Notes under the pieces: model-generated
Database searches by the model: none
What the model saw: only the letters and a program-made list of their open reading frames with translations
Told to the model about the DNA's origin: nothing
Program-made: the position numbers and the translations under genes
Source: an uncultured bacterium
Lineage (GTDB): Bacteria; Patescibacteriota; Minisyncoccia; Phycocordibacterales; PALSA-1337
Length of the DNA stretch: 54,024 bases
Direction of reading: 5' to 3'
NCBI GenBank assembly: GCA_903872035.1
Contig: CAIQIZ010000011.1
Location: 1-54,024, forward strand
Shown here: positions 12,001 through 18,827 of the stretch, piece after piece
Layout of the letters: the number at the start of each line of letters is the position of its first letter
Numbering within the stretch: the stretch's first letter is position 1

Positions 12001-13207
12001 CAGGATATACCTGTATGGATGTCGGTCCTGACCCAACATGAGGCCGCGCATAGATAGTGATATCGTTCGAACTCTCCAGCCCCCTATCAAAAGTGACTCG
12101 AACATACTGCCCATCAGCCAGATCCGCAAAATTCTGATCCAGCATTCCGACAAGATCGAAAATATCGCCAATAGCATTCAAGTTAGAATCCAACTGCAAA
12201 GCGTTTGAAATATAAATTATTTGAAATGTTTGCGTCGACAAGTGCGGCACGATCCAACCAACGTGGTCGATAAATCCATTACCATCGTCATCATAAGCAA
12301 CGAATTGCATGTCGGCGCTCCCGTTGTTCTGCCATTTGATCTTGATCTTATCTTCTTCACCGACTTTGTATATTTCCGGTATAGCGATGCGAACAGGAAC
12401 ATCGATCATCGGCTGTACTGCTTCCTGCTCATCCGTCGCCGAGATAGTCACCAGTTTTCCATTCGCAGTCTCTTGCTCGACAATTTTTGGAGGTGTTGTC
12501 GTCGCCACCGATTCAGTAGTCGAGGCCGTTGATGTCGCTAACTGTTCGGTAGTCGAAGCAGTGATAGTGATAGCTGTTGTTGAAGCGGTAGTCCCTATTG
12601 AAGAGGTCGCCACTAGCAAAGTTGTGCTCGCTTGTGGGAGAGTAGTTGTCCCTTGAAGATTCGTGCCACCACTTGAACCACCGACTGAAGTTGGTTCTGT
12701 TGTCGAAGCTGTCGATGTAGAAGTTTCGCCTGGATTCGTAGACGATGCAAAAGAAGTTGTTGAGGAAGCCGTATATGAAGAAGTGGAGGTCGCAAATTCC
12801 GGAAAAGTTGATCCCGAGCCTGTTCCTGGATTTACAGGTTCTATGACAGGGGCTGCAGAAGACGCATTCGTTGATTCTGATGTCGAAGCGACTGATCCTG
12901 ATGATTGCGCATTTCCATCTGATGACGATGGTGACACAGTCGGCGACGGTGAGGTCGATGGTGTCGGCGTAGGATCTGGAGCAACACTGACCGACGGTGT
13001 CGGCGTAGGGACACTTGATGGTGAAGCTGATGGAGTTGCTGACTGAACATCAGGAGAGACTGATGGAGAAACTGCGCTTTCTACCGGTGGAGCCACTGCG
13101 GCATCCCCCGAAGCAACGTCGTCAGCGAGTGCTATGCGAGAGGAACCGACGAGAAGAAGCACGACCAAAATTAAGTTCACACCTAGACGAAAGGTTCGGG
13201 CCATCAT
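1..13207 (-). CDS. Giant secreted repetitive surface protein (signal peptide; P/S/T linker; GLUG-like/Gly-rich repeats; propeller-like repeats; Fn3-like), truncated at left window edge
   Basis: Minus-strand ATG at 13207 (or 13204) gives (M)MARTFRLGVNLILVVLLLVGSSRIALADDVASG..., a clear signal peptide. Frame checked by hand near 12.4, 11.9, 10.0, 8.9, 6.0, 3.0, 2.0, 1.4 and 0.1-0.3 kb, always open and protein-like. No minus ORF in the supplied track below 13.2 kb has this frame (all have end mod 3 = 0, this one is 1), so no in-frame stop closes it inside the window. Confidence 0.93.
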   Translation of the reverse strand, partial: MMARTFRLGVNLILVVLLLVGSSRIALADDVASGDAAVAPPVESAVSPSVSPDVQSATPSASPSSVPTPTPSVSVAPDPTPTPSTSPSPTVSPSSSDGNAQSSGSVASTSESTNASSAAPVIEPVNPGTGSGSTFPEFATSTSSYTASSTTSFASSTNPGETSTSTASTTEPTSVGGSSGGTNLQGTTTLPQASTTLLVATSSIGTTASTTAITITASTTEQLATSTASTTESVATTTPPKIVEQETANGKLVTISATDEQEAVQPMIDVPVRIAIPEIYKVGEEDKIKIKWQNNGSADMQFVAYDDDGNGFIDHVGWIVPHLSTQTFQIIYISNALQLDSNLNAIGDIFDLVGMLDQNFADLADGQYVRVTFDRGLESSNDITIYARPHVGSGPTSIQVYPVYTDALGNTTEGSPLQATFQIDQDGKYRILLTDLLIPTAVFDLKIIGNTDIDYVVDPAPNIAYWVNGTGNWSDDTNHWATSSNGIARSGNLPGPNTSVFFDNFSGTGASIVTINATTTVGSFTIGTSTGYTGTIVQNAPLFIVNTSGQSGNFVETSAATFTAMNPAVNTFSAAGNFALNAGTFRRYTGTGISADPFMIYDVYGLQAMRTSLTSSFKLFNDIDAASTTAWNQNTGFIPIGNATTNFTGDFDGGGYKISNLYISTTSSSYVGLFGYSVSQIRNVTLSNISINATSTPGTAGVNGNDGVMGGTVTASANANGTTTPTAGGAGGTLYVGGLVAYNSGLITNVNVSGSIIGMGGTGGLGGYGGKGGWIASGASTAGAGGLSVSNAAALGGTVYVGGLVGFFQQGNITNSCSTAMVMGIGGTGGASGNGGEGGYTLGTGIGGAGGAVGVPGAGGVSYTGGLVGWTNSGTITASNSEGNVTAIGGVGGAAGLAGNGGAGGTLPSISGIGGNGAAGGAGGFSYAGGLVGVNNAVIEAGSFATGTIQSFGGIATVGSAGGNASTSPGNNTAAGGNGGSGGAGGVAYAGGIVAQNGTGGIINGTAGQVYSIGSVSATGADGKIAGAGGIGGSGATGGGAGGADAAAAGGTGGTALVGGIAGQNSGLIVSAYSTTGLIYLHGGIGGIGGTGGLGGLATSGLSGAAGTTGNGGAGNNATIANSYAGGLAGSNIGTIQYSFSTNAISATAGAGGAGGNGAAGRANLTAAGGGTGGAGGVIYVGGVAGNNTLLITDSYHMTGAINGTAGAGGAAGAGGAGSGSGLAGPGGTATVGAIIYEGGITGADGTVGSSGGILTNVYSIGDVIGTSGAGGAGANGIDGILGMAGTAGTAGANGGVAYVAGIVGYQNAGDILNAYSAGNIIVNAGMGGIGGTGGNGANGTTTTGGAGQLGQNGGTGGEADGGGIIGKFIIGTLSNASSTASTTVSGGAGGNGGRGGSGGDGGKNGGTGFAGGASGTGGNGGQGGVAYAGGFVGRNAGVITSISTSLMLGNVSAFAGIAGDAGYGGNGGNSTSTISTGTAAAGQTGGTGGAGAAAFAGGIAGDTTNAITNVYASSTVIAVASAGKNGAAAGIAGSGAFGSLGHLGAAGATGGAGGAGAIAYAGGIAGQSVTTITNANIGLGSVLAVGSAGGNGVNGGDGGVGGTGSAGGQGGIGGAGAAGNIAYAGGIVGNNFTSGTQNGVVQNSFALVSVSAIGGGSGNGGVGGAGGLGAAGGAGGAVSAPAAAYAGGLVAYSNGIINNSYATGIASSTGGYGGMPGSGGKGGNGVVSGGLGFTGGANGLGDTAGNITSRTGGAAYSGGLLGYNAAGGNIQGGSHASGDAYATGGRGGDGTTGAASGNSTNGNAGIVGIQGGIGGTGGVASAGGLVGYSLALVSDDTFATGDASSTGGRAGNGGAGGASGAAGTSGTGVGGIAGGAGGIGGAAYVGGVMGYNGVLGTTIINANNLGWINSTGGSGGDGGIGGVGGAGTGAAGGGGGTGGAGGNGGADYGGGIAGSNTGIIRDIHYTITSINVIGGWGGNGARGGNAGSTTGSVSVGTGGQAGSGGAGGIGGTTLVGGLAGDNPGVILNSEVIGSISASGRNGGNGGNGGDGGSGGLAGFNGGVAGTGGNGGNGGVIYLGGLAGQGNGNISLSHAIGGNITIVSGSSGGIGGTGGNGGVGGGGAGKNGTGGTGGNGGVTGASYAGGAVGYSGSNYILFDTIYSTNNVSITAGIGGAGGTSTPGTIGAQGGAGGAGGAGGASGAYTYAGGLIGAAAGAGDTIRFSYATGTVMVIGQMGGLGAKGATGGDGAASMAGGLGGTGGVGGFGGYTYVGGLVGLTSSYILVSDSYSMGMASSTAGSAGSAGKGGDGGAGNAAIGGNGGAGGSGATALGGIAYTGGLIGIGTIGLVVDSYSTSIVSGTSGTGGVGGSGGTGNTGGYGFKGGDGGNGIIGGAGAANYTGGLIGQFTGTVDNSYHYSGFIQAIGGNGGVGGIGGAAGKSGSTTAVTAGQGGTGGAGGASGLMNVGGLVGEDTTILAVIRNSYATSTDITVIAGTGGAGSRGGDGGDGSLGASEIGGVGGVGGAGGSGATGAGTAVQVGGLVGRITLGTVTSSYAKGGTITINGASGGTSAFGGIGGAGSVNVAAAIYGLGGAGGAGGAGGQIYAGGLVGYTTGVVETNSFSTTTLNITGGSGMDGTDGRTATSTSGTAGSNGGNGGAPGAIYAGGLIGYTTSDIVSSYAGYDSTTGEGNIVANGGSAGKGGNAGNGGSGLLVGSAGGQGGAAAGTGGGASGAVGAVIGGLVGFSSGNITSSFSDGITISGTEQPGGKGGNGGSGGAGSVSSMGGIGVIGGAGGYGGLRAIGGLVGDYLPGTTGTIQGSYSNINIKVFGGGSGTGGNSGSGGASGAVSGGTSAVGIAGAVGYAGGAAYGGGLVGRISGTTGPILQIVNSYATGNVVVQGGYGGDGGSAGAAGSAFLGVSGHVAAGAVLGGQSGAGGEADAGGLVGYSALTSGQIDYIGVFATVSATSTGGNAGTGGKSGDAALSRPNVTGLNGGGAVTVSTGGAAYAGGLIGNNKVTLAGGVNDILNSYATGNVYALGGRGSMGNTGGIGADGTSTAAGGNGGIGGNGGIGGEADAGGLVGYGGASAGEGNYTNSYSLSNTVIAMGGKGGDGGTAGTSGYGGTDSAGGATGAAGTSGAGGAAYAGGLVGRTVSTASMNLSISSSYSTANVYATGGTSGDGKIGVIGGHGGPGVTSAKGGVGGNGGATGNGGAVYVGGLVGDNTGIVEDTSYATGNVFAYSGSVGTAAKGGPGGISGTLSGGTAASGGNGGAGGNGGAIYAGGLIGNNEATGIIISSFANSSVLSVSQNGGTGGEGGKGGDGSAGTSTHIGGPGGTGGTGGIGGANYSGGLIGYNQNAASTTISSYATGTTIDATSGNGGNGGKGGDGGLPGTAGKGGDGFTGGSAVAALPGALYVGGFVGDNNGTIYLNSYSTSNVIGRAGIGGAGGAGGIGAQGGVGGAGGAGANGGAGGSAAASGAGTNAYAGGFAGANESGRTIKDSWSTGTVTLYGGNGGAGGEGGDGGRGGDGQASGAGGTGGQAGVRTAGSAGGIAYAGGFVGYNVGTLYTDYSIGNVNVYGGTGGAGGAGGNGGRGGDGGPTGAGGVGGNENTTAAAGTGGNLFAGGFLGENFTAGIVQDSWSSGNIYTVGGNGGTAGASSTAGRGGDAGTTSNQNGGNGGTSLGGSNGGAGGTSYAGGFIGANLTTGSFNTSYSSGNVTMVGGNGVVGGTGGQGGAGGTGGTSGTGGTGRDGSAGGNGGNGGDVYGGGLVGQNTGVITNAYSTGSASSTAGTPGNGGPGGPGGNGGTGTLGNGANGNGLTGGNGGTGANAFVGGLLGTNNTSAVTNAYSIGAPSGTKTSGATGGAGGAKGTGGTGGSNGGAGTLGGSGTQYVGGLVGSSLGGSYVSDYFDATYSGKLNGVTGGFAWAVATSTSARQWRSVAYGNGIFVAVASDGTTANQIMTSIDGQVWLARTSPSASQWSSITFGNGIFVAVASSTATTTQIMTSSNGINWSNQTSPSGLQWYSVTYGNGYFVAVASSTATTSQIMTSSDGIQWFIQTSPSARQWRSVTYGNGMFVAVAQDGTTANQIMTSSDMVNWFSQTSPSARQWRSVTYGNGIFVAVAYDGAVATQIMTSTDGVNWFSQTSPSARQWTSVTFGNGLFVAVAYDGAVATQIMTSPNGITWTSQTSASARLWNAVAYGNGLLVAVAQDGTALTDLMNSGIGVMTGTTTPVMQHQATYTGWDFTSLIWKIAEASTYPYFNYQNIPNPPTNIVAVAGSNSATITFTPPVDNGSSAIIRYVVTSSGGQTATGTTSPITISGLNNGASYTFTVTATNSTGTSSPSAASISVMPATIPDAPTITSVSSGDSQATIYFNAPANNGSTILLYTATSTDGLHFATSTGS
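540..1430 (-). repeat. About 7 tandem 43-aa propeller-like repeats in the giant protein
   Basis: Translated repeats such as WFSQTSPSARQWRSVTYGNGIFVAVAYDGAVATQIMTSTDGVN; gtcatgat(c/t)tg recurs at ~685, 814, 943, 1069, 1198, 1330, spacing about 129 bp. Confidence 0.85.
1520..11010 (-). repeat. About 49 degenerate tandem repeats, period about 197 bp (66 aa): GLUG-like rung plus GGX-rich loop
   Basis: Recurrent plus-strand signature such as accaaacctccagcatatgc (minus: (A)YAGG(F/L)VG) at ~1527, 1710, 1906, 2114 ... 10604, 10794, 10990. Example units: YVGGFVGDNNGTIYLNSYSTSNVIGRAGIGG; TGGLIGQFTGTVDNSYHYSGFIQAIGGNGGVGGIGG. Confidence 0.9.
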
Positions 13208-13896
13208 TTGATACAATTTTATCAAGATATCATGACCGTGCATAGCGAAAATACACAGTAAATGTAAGCGTAATTTGAGCATTCCAATCAGACAGAGTAT
13301 TATCGAAAATCGGGTGACTTTAAGCACCTTCGCCTTACAAATTTACCCCGTAATTCAAGCAAAATGAGTGATAGAAATCAGGCCAAATCGACAAACTACG
13401 TATATATATTGTACAAATATTTTCTATTTCAAAATTGGTGACCTTTATAAACCTTAATAGTCTTTAATAGTTAATTGGAATACCACGGCTAACTTTCGTC
13501 CTCACCGTTTATGCACAAAATTTCTATGCGGTTGGCGGTCTCGAGTATTTCAATCGACGTTCTGAACAGCTTGAATCATGTAGGTCCTTCCGGAAGACAT
13601 GTTCAACCTTGTTCTAAATGAAGCGCCCAAGCAACTATGGTCAACGTCTCTACTCCCCACCGATCAACGGGCTCTGCAGTTATCCACACCAGTCTGTTCA
13701 AAATGTCCAAAAAAGCACATAAAATTTCCCTGACATTCATTTGACTACTTAACATTGATTTGCTTCAAACAATTACGACCAAGTTGACATCGGTAATTAT
13801 TGTGGTAATGTCAGCGACGGATTGTTATAAATATGCAATTCCATTGCCTGCCATATAAATTGACTGGCACATGAAAATACAGAAAGACAGGGTTCT

Positions 13897-14991
13897 ATGA
13901 AAAAGAAACAGATCGATCAGACACCACCACAAACACAGCCGCCCGCCAAAGCACCGCCAGCGCAACCGTGTTTCCATCCCAGCATCGAGGGTGCCCAGCA
14001 CGGGCCAAAGTCGCTTTTGGAGTTTCTCGATTACGCCAAGATGTCCGGAGCCGTCGGCGCGCAACCGTCCAACTTTCATTGCCAAAAGAAAGATGGGCGA
14101 CTCATGAACGCGAAGGAGGTCAAAGAAGCCTTCGACATAGCCGAACTCCGGCTCGACGGTATTTCCGCTCACTGCCCTTTCTGGGTGCACACTACTGCCT
14201 GGACCGGCAGCCCCACCATCCGACCTTTCATTCCGGCCGATGTGGCCAAATTGTCGCCGCAAGCAATCGAGAAGTGGGCCGAGAAATATATCCTCAAGCT
14301 ACTCGATCTCTGTGCCGAGCTCGGCGTCAAGATCATCCCGATGTTCTGGGGAGTCGCCTTCGGCTGGGAGGTCGCCACCGGATACCCATGGGGCTTCTGG
14401 GGTAGCGACGATTACAACCTTATCGTGGAAGGCAAGGAGCGCTTCGTGACGAAGACAGCCAAGATCCGCCGACATGCCAATTCGAACGGCCAGTCGCTCG
14501 CTCACGAGATCCACCCCGGCACCGGAGCCATGTGCGCCGACGATTTCCTGGAATTGGTCGCGATCTGCCAGGGCGACAAATGCCTGACCGTCAATGCCGA
14601 TCCCTCTCACTGCTGGGAAGGTGAGGACTGGGAAACTCGGTTCCTCAAGGTCGGCCACCGCATCTGCGCTTGCCATATCAAGAACTTCGTCATCCGTCGG
14701 GGCCTGCCCCTTCGCATGATGGAGCCAGCTTGGCAAAAGCGCGCCATGCAATTCGTGGACTTGCCGACAGGCCAAATCAACCTAGCTCGCTACGTCGAAC
14801 TCCTCATCCATGTCGGTTATCCTCAGCGTTACTGTATGCTGACAGGTGCCAAGACCGCTCCGCTTATCGTCGAAGCCGAGAGCGCTTACCGCGACCTGGA
14901 CGCCACCAGCGCCAATGGCATCCAATACGTGCTCAATAACCTCTGCTTCCCTATCGCCACCGGTTCCTTTGAAGACGGCATGGGCGCATAG
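13897..14991 (+). CDS. Sugar phosphate isomerase/epimerase-like (xylose-isomerase TIM barrel) protein
   Basis: 364 aa ORF; motifs ELRLDGISAHCPFWVH, IIPMFWG, HEIHPGTGAM, VNADPSHCWEGEDW, HIKNF typical of the AP_endonuc_2 family. Confidence 0.8.
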   Translation: MKKKQIDQTPPQTQPPAKAPPAQPCFHPSIEGAQHGPKSLLEFLDYAKMSGAVGAQPSNFHCQKKDGRLMNAKEVKEAFDIAELRLDGISAHCPFWVHTTAWTGSPTIRPFIPADVAKLSPQAIEKWAEKYILKLLDLCAELGVKIIPMFWGVAFGWEVATGYPWGFWGSDDYNLIVEGKERFVTKTAKIRRHANSNGQSLAHEIHPGTGAMCADDFLELVAICQGDKCLTVNADPSHCWEGEDWETRFLKVGHRICACHIKNFVIRRGLPLRMMEPAWQKRAMQFVDLPTGQINLARYVELLIHVGYPQRYCMLTGAKTAPLIVEAESAYRDLDATSANGIQYVLNNLCFPIATGSFEDGMGA

Positions 14992-15015
14992 TCGCCACAC
15001 CCAAGTAGCATCGTA

Positions 15016-15050
15016 ATAGCCGAGCAGGTCGTCTGCTCGGCTATTTTTAT
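15016..15050 (+). terminator. Rho-independent terminator after isomerase gene
   Basis: atagccgagcag-gtcgt-ctgctcggctat followed by tttt: 12-bp perfect stem, 5-nt loop. Confidence 0.85.
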
Positions 15051-15075
15051 ATGTCCCTATGACTGGATAAGAACT

Positions 15076-15567
15076 TTATTGCCTTCTATTTATCTCATCT
15101 TCTGCTTTGATCGCCATTTCGAGAAATGCTGATATATCCGCCATGCTCATAACTCTGGGTTTGATGTCTTTTATGCAGAAAACGCCGACTGGTAGGTTTG
15201 TTTTAGCATCATGTAGGGACCTGCCTGCATAGAATCTGATGAATGGTTCACCGATGACCATCGGATTATCGGCGAAAAGCGGATCCTTTAGAGTATCCTC
15301 GATGATAAACATTTCTTCATGTAGTAACGCATGAGCGCAAAATGATATATCCCGTGGTCCTTCACGTTGTTTCAATCCCTGCATCGATTTGTACCATTCT
15401 CGATCTTTGTCGATGATAGTGATAGTAGAAATTGGCACAGCAAATCGCAAAGCAGCTTCTCTGGTGATCTTATCGAACCTTTCCTCAATGGCCGTGTCCA
15501 GAATCTTCAGATCCTGAACGGCGCACATCCGATCTCTCTCATATCCTGGAACTAAGGGTTTATTCAT
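15076..15567 (-). CDS. GAF-domain protein
   Basis: 163 aa; FDKITREAALRFAVPISTITIIDKDREWYKS...DISFCAHALL...IEDTLKDPLFADNPMV...FYAGRSL is typical of GAF domains. Confidence 0.8.
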   Translation of the reverse strand: MNKPLVPGYERDRMCAVQDLKILDTAIEERFDKITREAALRFAVPISTITIIDKDREWYKSMQGLKQREGPRDISFCAHALLHEEMFIIEDTLKDPLFADNPMVIGEPFIRFYAGRSLHDAKTNLPVGVFCIKDIKPRVMSMADISAFLEMAIKAEDEINRRQ

Positions 15568-15635
15568 GTTGAGATAATTGTATCATACTAATTCCGAAGA
15601 TTTCCCTTTGCGTCAGCATGCTAATCCTGAACCTC

Positions 15636-18600
15636 CTATCTACTAAGTACCGCGTGCATAATGCGGCTAAATGCCCAATAAACGCTAGCAGTGAATTCTG
15701 ACGAACCGTTGTTTAGATCCATCGCAGCCGGACTACTTGAAGGGCTCGGTGTGTGACTCGGGGTTGGTGACGGAGATGACGATGGTGTTGGTGATGCTGT
15801 CACCGATACAGAAGGCGTCGGACTTGGCGCGTGACTAATGGAAGGTGTCGGGGATGGTGAGCTAGATTGGCTAGCTGAGGAACCGGCATAATAACTAGAT
15901 GTTCGAGCAGATTCGGACGCAGGTGCTGGTGTAGATGAAGGAGTAGGTGAAGGAGTCGGAGCTGATACTGATCCTTGTGAATACGGAATAGGTGTAGGTG
16001 ACGATGCGATACCGGAGATCGTCAGCGTCATATTGTTACTTGAACCTGTAACTGGGTGTGTGACTTGTACGGAATATACACCCACTGGAACATTTGGTAC
16101 GAATTGCAATGTAGAACCATTAGCCGAAACTACGGAATATGTCTTTGGTGTAGAGGGACGCCCCGCCAATTGTGCCATCAAAGTAACGACGTTTGCTGCA
16201 GTCTTAGAGAAGCGGACACCCGTGATCGTGACTGTCTGATTTGGAGTGGCAGGATTAGGTGAGAGCGAATTGAGATATGGCGAGACTTCGCCTATGATCA
16301 CGACGTTGTTCGTGGTGTTAGCAGTTGTTACAGGTATGAATTGGAGATTTGGATATTGACCGAGTACGACTTGGGTCAACGAACCATGATAAGCTCCAGC
16401 GAACATCTGCTTGGGATTGGCGGTCATAGTAACGGTGAAAGTCGACACTGTATTTGCTGGTAAGTTGAAATAACCGAAGCCGTCATCTGTCGCACCTCGT
16501 TGAGTATAAGTTTCCGGACCGCTCCAATTGAAGCCGTTTCCGGTCACATCGAAGATAGAGAACGCTCCTTCCTTCTGAAGCTTTTGTGGGACATTGCCTG
16601 GATTTATCCCGACCGTAAACGTATTAACCAAACCCGCTTCCCCACCAGACGGGTCATACTTCAAAGCTAGAGTCGGTGTACCAACGATCGTAACCGAAGC
16701 CGGCGTAGCGTTTGGATCCGTTATAGTGAACTCACCACTCTTACCACTCAACCCGGAATTGTTATCCTGTATGACGATTTTGTAGCTACCCGACGGGATA
16801 TCCGCCAAGACCCAAGCATTTCCATTGTAGTAATAATATTTACCAACTGTCCAGGTGTACGTGTTGTTTGCATAACTGGCAAGCCGATTTGGGTCGGCCA
16901 GATAATACATGTTGTAACCATTTGAATCTTCTGCCCAGATCTGCATCAATTGATTTCCTCCTCCAGTCCAAACGATATCTGCATGTGACCCAACTGAGAG
17001 GTTACTACCGGTTGCCGGAGCTGTGACAGATATAGGATCGAGAGCACCGAAAGTCAACGGGTTAGTCGAGGCATTGAAAGTAAACGGGACGACCTTATAA
17101 TTTGGTTGGAAACTATCAAGCCGCACACGATATGTATCCTTCAGCAAGCCATCACGTCTCACTGACCCCGTGAGCACAAACCGCGCTGTAGAATTCGGAG
17201 ATATTAGATAATATGGCCCAGGAACATCTGTAACATTCGTGCTTGGCATATCATATGACAGGTTTATGTTCGAATTATGATTGTCACCAGTTCCAACCAA
17301 TGTATAGGCAAAGGCACCAGACCTTAACACTTGTAATGCGGAAGGGCCAGCATGAATATCCACATTAAAAGTGGCATTCGCCCAATTCTGGTCACCCTGA
17401 CTGGTCTGCAAAGTCCCAACACCAACCACATTCGCTGTAACTCCTGGTGGCCGGATCTTCGTCAAAGCACAATGATTCAGAAAAGCAGATAGATGCGATT
17501 CATATACCTGCTTTGAGGTGAATGGTAAAGTTACAGCTATCGGATGATAAGTTTGCCCCATAGCCTGAGCAAAACTGGCCGAAGTGAAGTAGCTCGCGTA
17601 TTGGTAGAATCGTATCTTCAAATACTCGATCAGCATGGTCTTGTCGACATTGCTGTATGGGAACTGATTGACTAGAGCGATCATTTGATCGAGCGATGCT
17701 GAACTTCCAAATATGTTCCTAGCGATTCCATAATATGACGATTGATACGAAGGACGAATATCGTTGGACAGACCACTTATGAGTTGTGAGACGTACGTAT
17801 TGGCAGGATCCGCAACAGTCATGCCACACGAGAAAGCCGCGTCGAATCCATGTGGTATTATCTCTGTCTTACCAGTGGTCAAGTTTATGCCCCAATCTTC
17901 ATTATGAAGAGGCGCCACATCTTCCAGATTTAGAACTTCCGTCAACAAGAACAACCTGATCGTCGTATCCGGATCGAATGACAACTGATGGATATCCGTA
18001 TTATCTGTCTTGCTCACGATAGAGGCTGAAGTCAGTCTGTTTATCACATTAGGGGTCCAAGAAGCTTTCCCACCTTGGTTATCACCGGATTCATAAAGAC
18101 TCGAATTCAGATTGAATTGGGTTGTAAATGGAACCTCATCACTGCTTTCATTGTCTCTTGCGACCATCATGTAACGGAATGTGCGCCCGGCATATCCAGG
18201 ATCGGTAGTGAGGAATCTTACATTGGCGAAACCGACGATATCCGTTGTAGGAACACCAAAAGCTCTGAATATCTTGAATATTATGTATTCTCGGAGGTTG
18301 ACATTCAGTTGACCGCTGAAACCGATATCACTGCCATTGGCAGTGTAATCGTTCCAACCATCACATTCGGGAATGAGCCGGACTTTCTTATACTTCAATA
18401 TCGACTTCCCGTCATAAGTGCTCAAACCGTGGAACTTACCATCTGGATTTCCTGAAGAAAAAGTGACATTCAGGACTGGCGGACGACATTCTGAACGCAT
18501 ACCGCCCTTCCATTCGTATTTTATGCTCCAATCTTGGATAGTAGCGCCGTTTTGGCTTTCCTTCAGATCTCCAGAAGGATTGGGGGTTGTTCCAGTAATC

Positions 18601-18764
18601 AATAAGGACTGGCCGAGAGTATCGAATGTAAAATCGTGCATCGGATACGTGCTCGTCTGAGCAATCGCTAGTTTAGGAAACACCATCAGATAACCGACCA
18701 CGAGTGACGCCAAAGTGCCGCTTAATATAGCGGCTATAATAAGCGGACGAGATTTATTTTTCAT
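15636..18764 (-). CDS. Secreted multidomain protein (possible CotH-kinase-like N-terminal region, IPT/TIG domain, C-terminal P/S/T linker)
   Basis: 1042 aa; N-terminal signal/TM; IIPHGFDAAFSCG and HNEDWGINL resemble the CotH catalytic region; SPYLNSLSPNPATPNQTVTITGVRF is TIG-like; C-terminal PTPSPTPSSTP... linker. Confidence 0.75.
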   Translation of the reverse strand: MKNKSRPLIIAAILSGTLASLVVGYLMVFPKLAIAQTSTYPMHDFTFDTLGQSLLITGTTPNPSGDLKESQNGATIQDWSIKYEWKGGMRSECRPPVLNVTFSSGNPDGKFHGLSTYDGKSILKYKKVRLIPECDGWNDYTANGSDIGFSGQLNVNLREYIIFKIFRAFGVPTTDIVGFANVRFLTTDPGYAGRTFRYMMVARDNESSDEVPFTTQFNLNSSLYESGDNQGGKASWTPNVINRLTSASIVSKTDNTDIHQLSFDPDTTIRLFLLTEVLNLEDVAPLHNEDWGINLTTGKTEIIPHGFDAAFSCGMTVADPANTYVSQLISGLSNDIRPSYQSSYYGIARNIFGSSASLDQMIALVNQFPYSNVDKTMLIEYLKIRFYQYASYFTSASFAQAMGQTYHPIAVTLPFTSKQVYESHLSAFLNHCALTKIRPPGVTANVVGVGTLQTSQGDQNWANATFNVDIHAGPSALQVLRSGAFAYTLVGTGDNHNSNINLSYDMPSTNVTDVPGPYYLISPNSTARFVLTGSVRRDGLLKDTYRVRLDSFQPNYKVVPFTFNASTNPLTFGALDPISVTAPATGSNLSVGSHADIVWTGGGNQLMQIWAEDSNGYNMYYLADPNRLASYANNTYTWTVGKYYYYNGNAWVLADIPSGSYKIVIQDNNSGLSGKSGEFTITDPNATPASVTIVGTPTLALKYDPSGGEAGLVNTFTVGINPGNVPQKLQKEGAFSIFDVTGNGFNWSGPETYTQRGATDDGFGYFNLPANTVSTFTVTMTANPKQMFAGAYHGSLTQVVLGQYPNLQFIPVTTANTTNNVVIIGEVSPYLNSLSPNPATPNQTVTITGVRFSKTAANVVTLMAQLAGRPSTPKTYSVVSANGSTLQFVPNVPVGVYSVQVTHPVTGSSNNMTLTISGIASSPTPIPYSQGSVSAPTPSPTPSSTPAPASESARTSSYYAGSSASQSSSPSPTPSISHAPSPTPSVSVTASPTPSSSPSPTPSHTPSPSSSPAAMDLNNGSSEFTASVYWAFSRIMHAVLSR

Positions 18765-18827
18765 GTCCTAATGATAACTTTATTATCACCGCCATGATAG
18801 TGGATAACTCCGTGTTACAATGCCGCC

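Noticed and set aside
13208-13896. tRNA or structured RNA in the long intergenic region
   Set aside because: No tRNA-like TpsiC/anticodon signature or convincing long hairpin seen by eye; left as an open question only.
13825-14991. Overlapping ORFs antisense to or out of frame with the isomerase (13825..14262 -, 14299..14775 -, 13968..14405 +)
   Set aside because: Explained by GC-rich codons of the isomerase; no recognisable domains.
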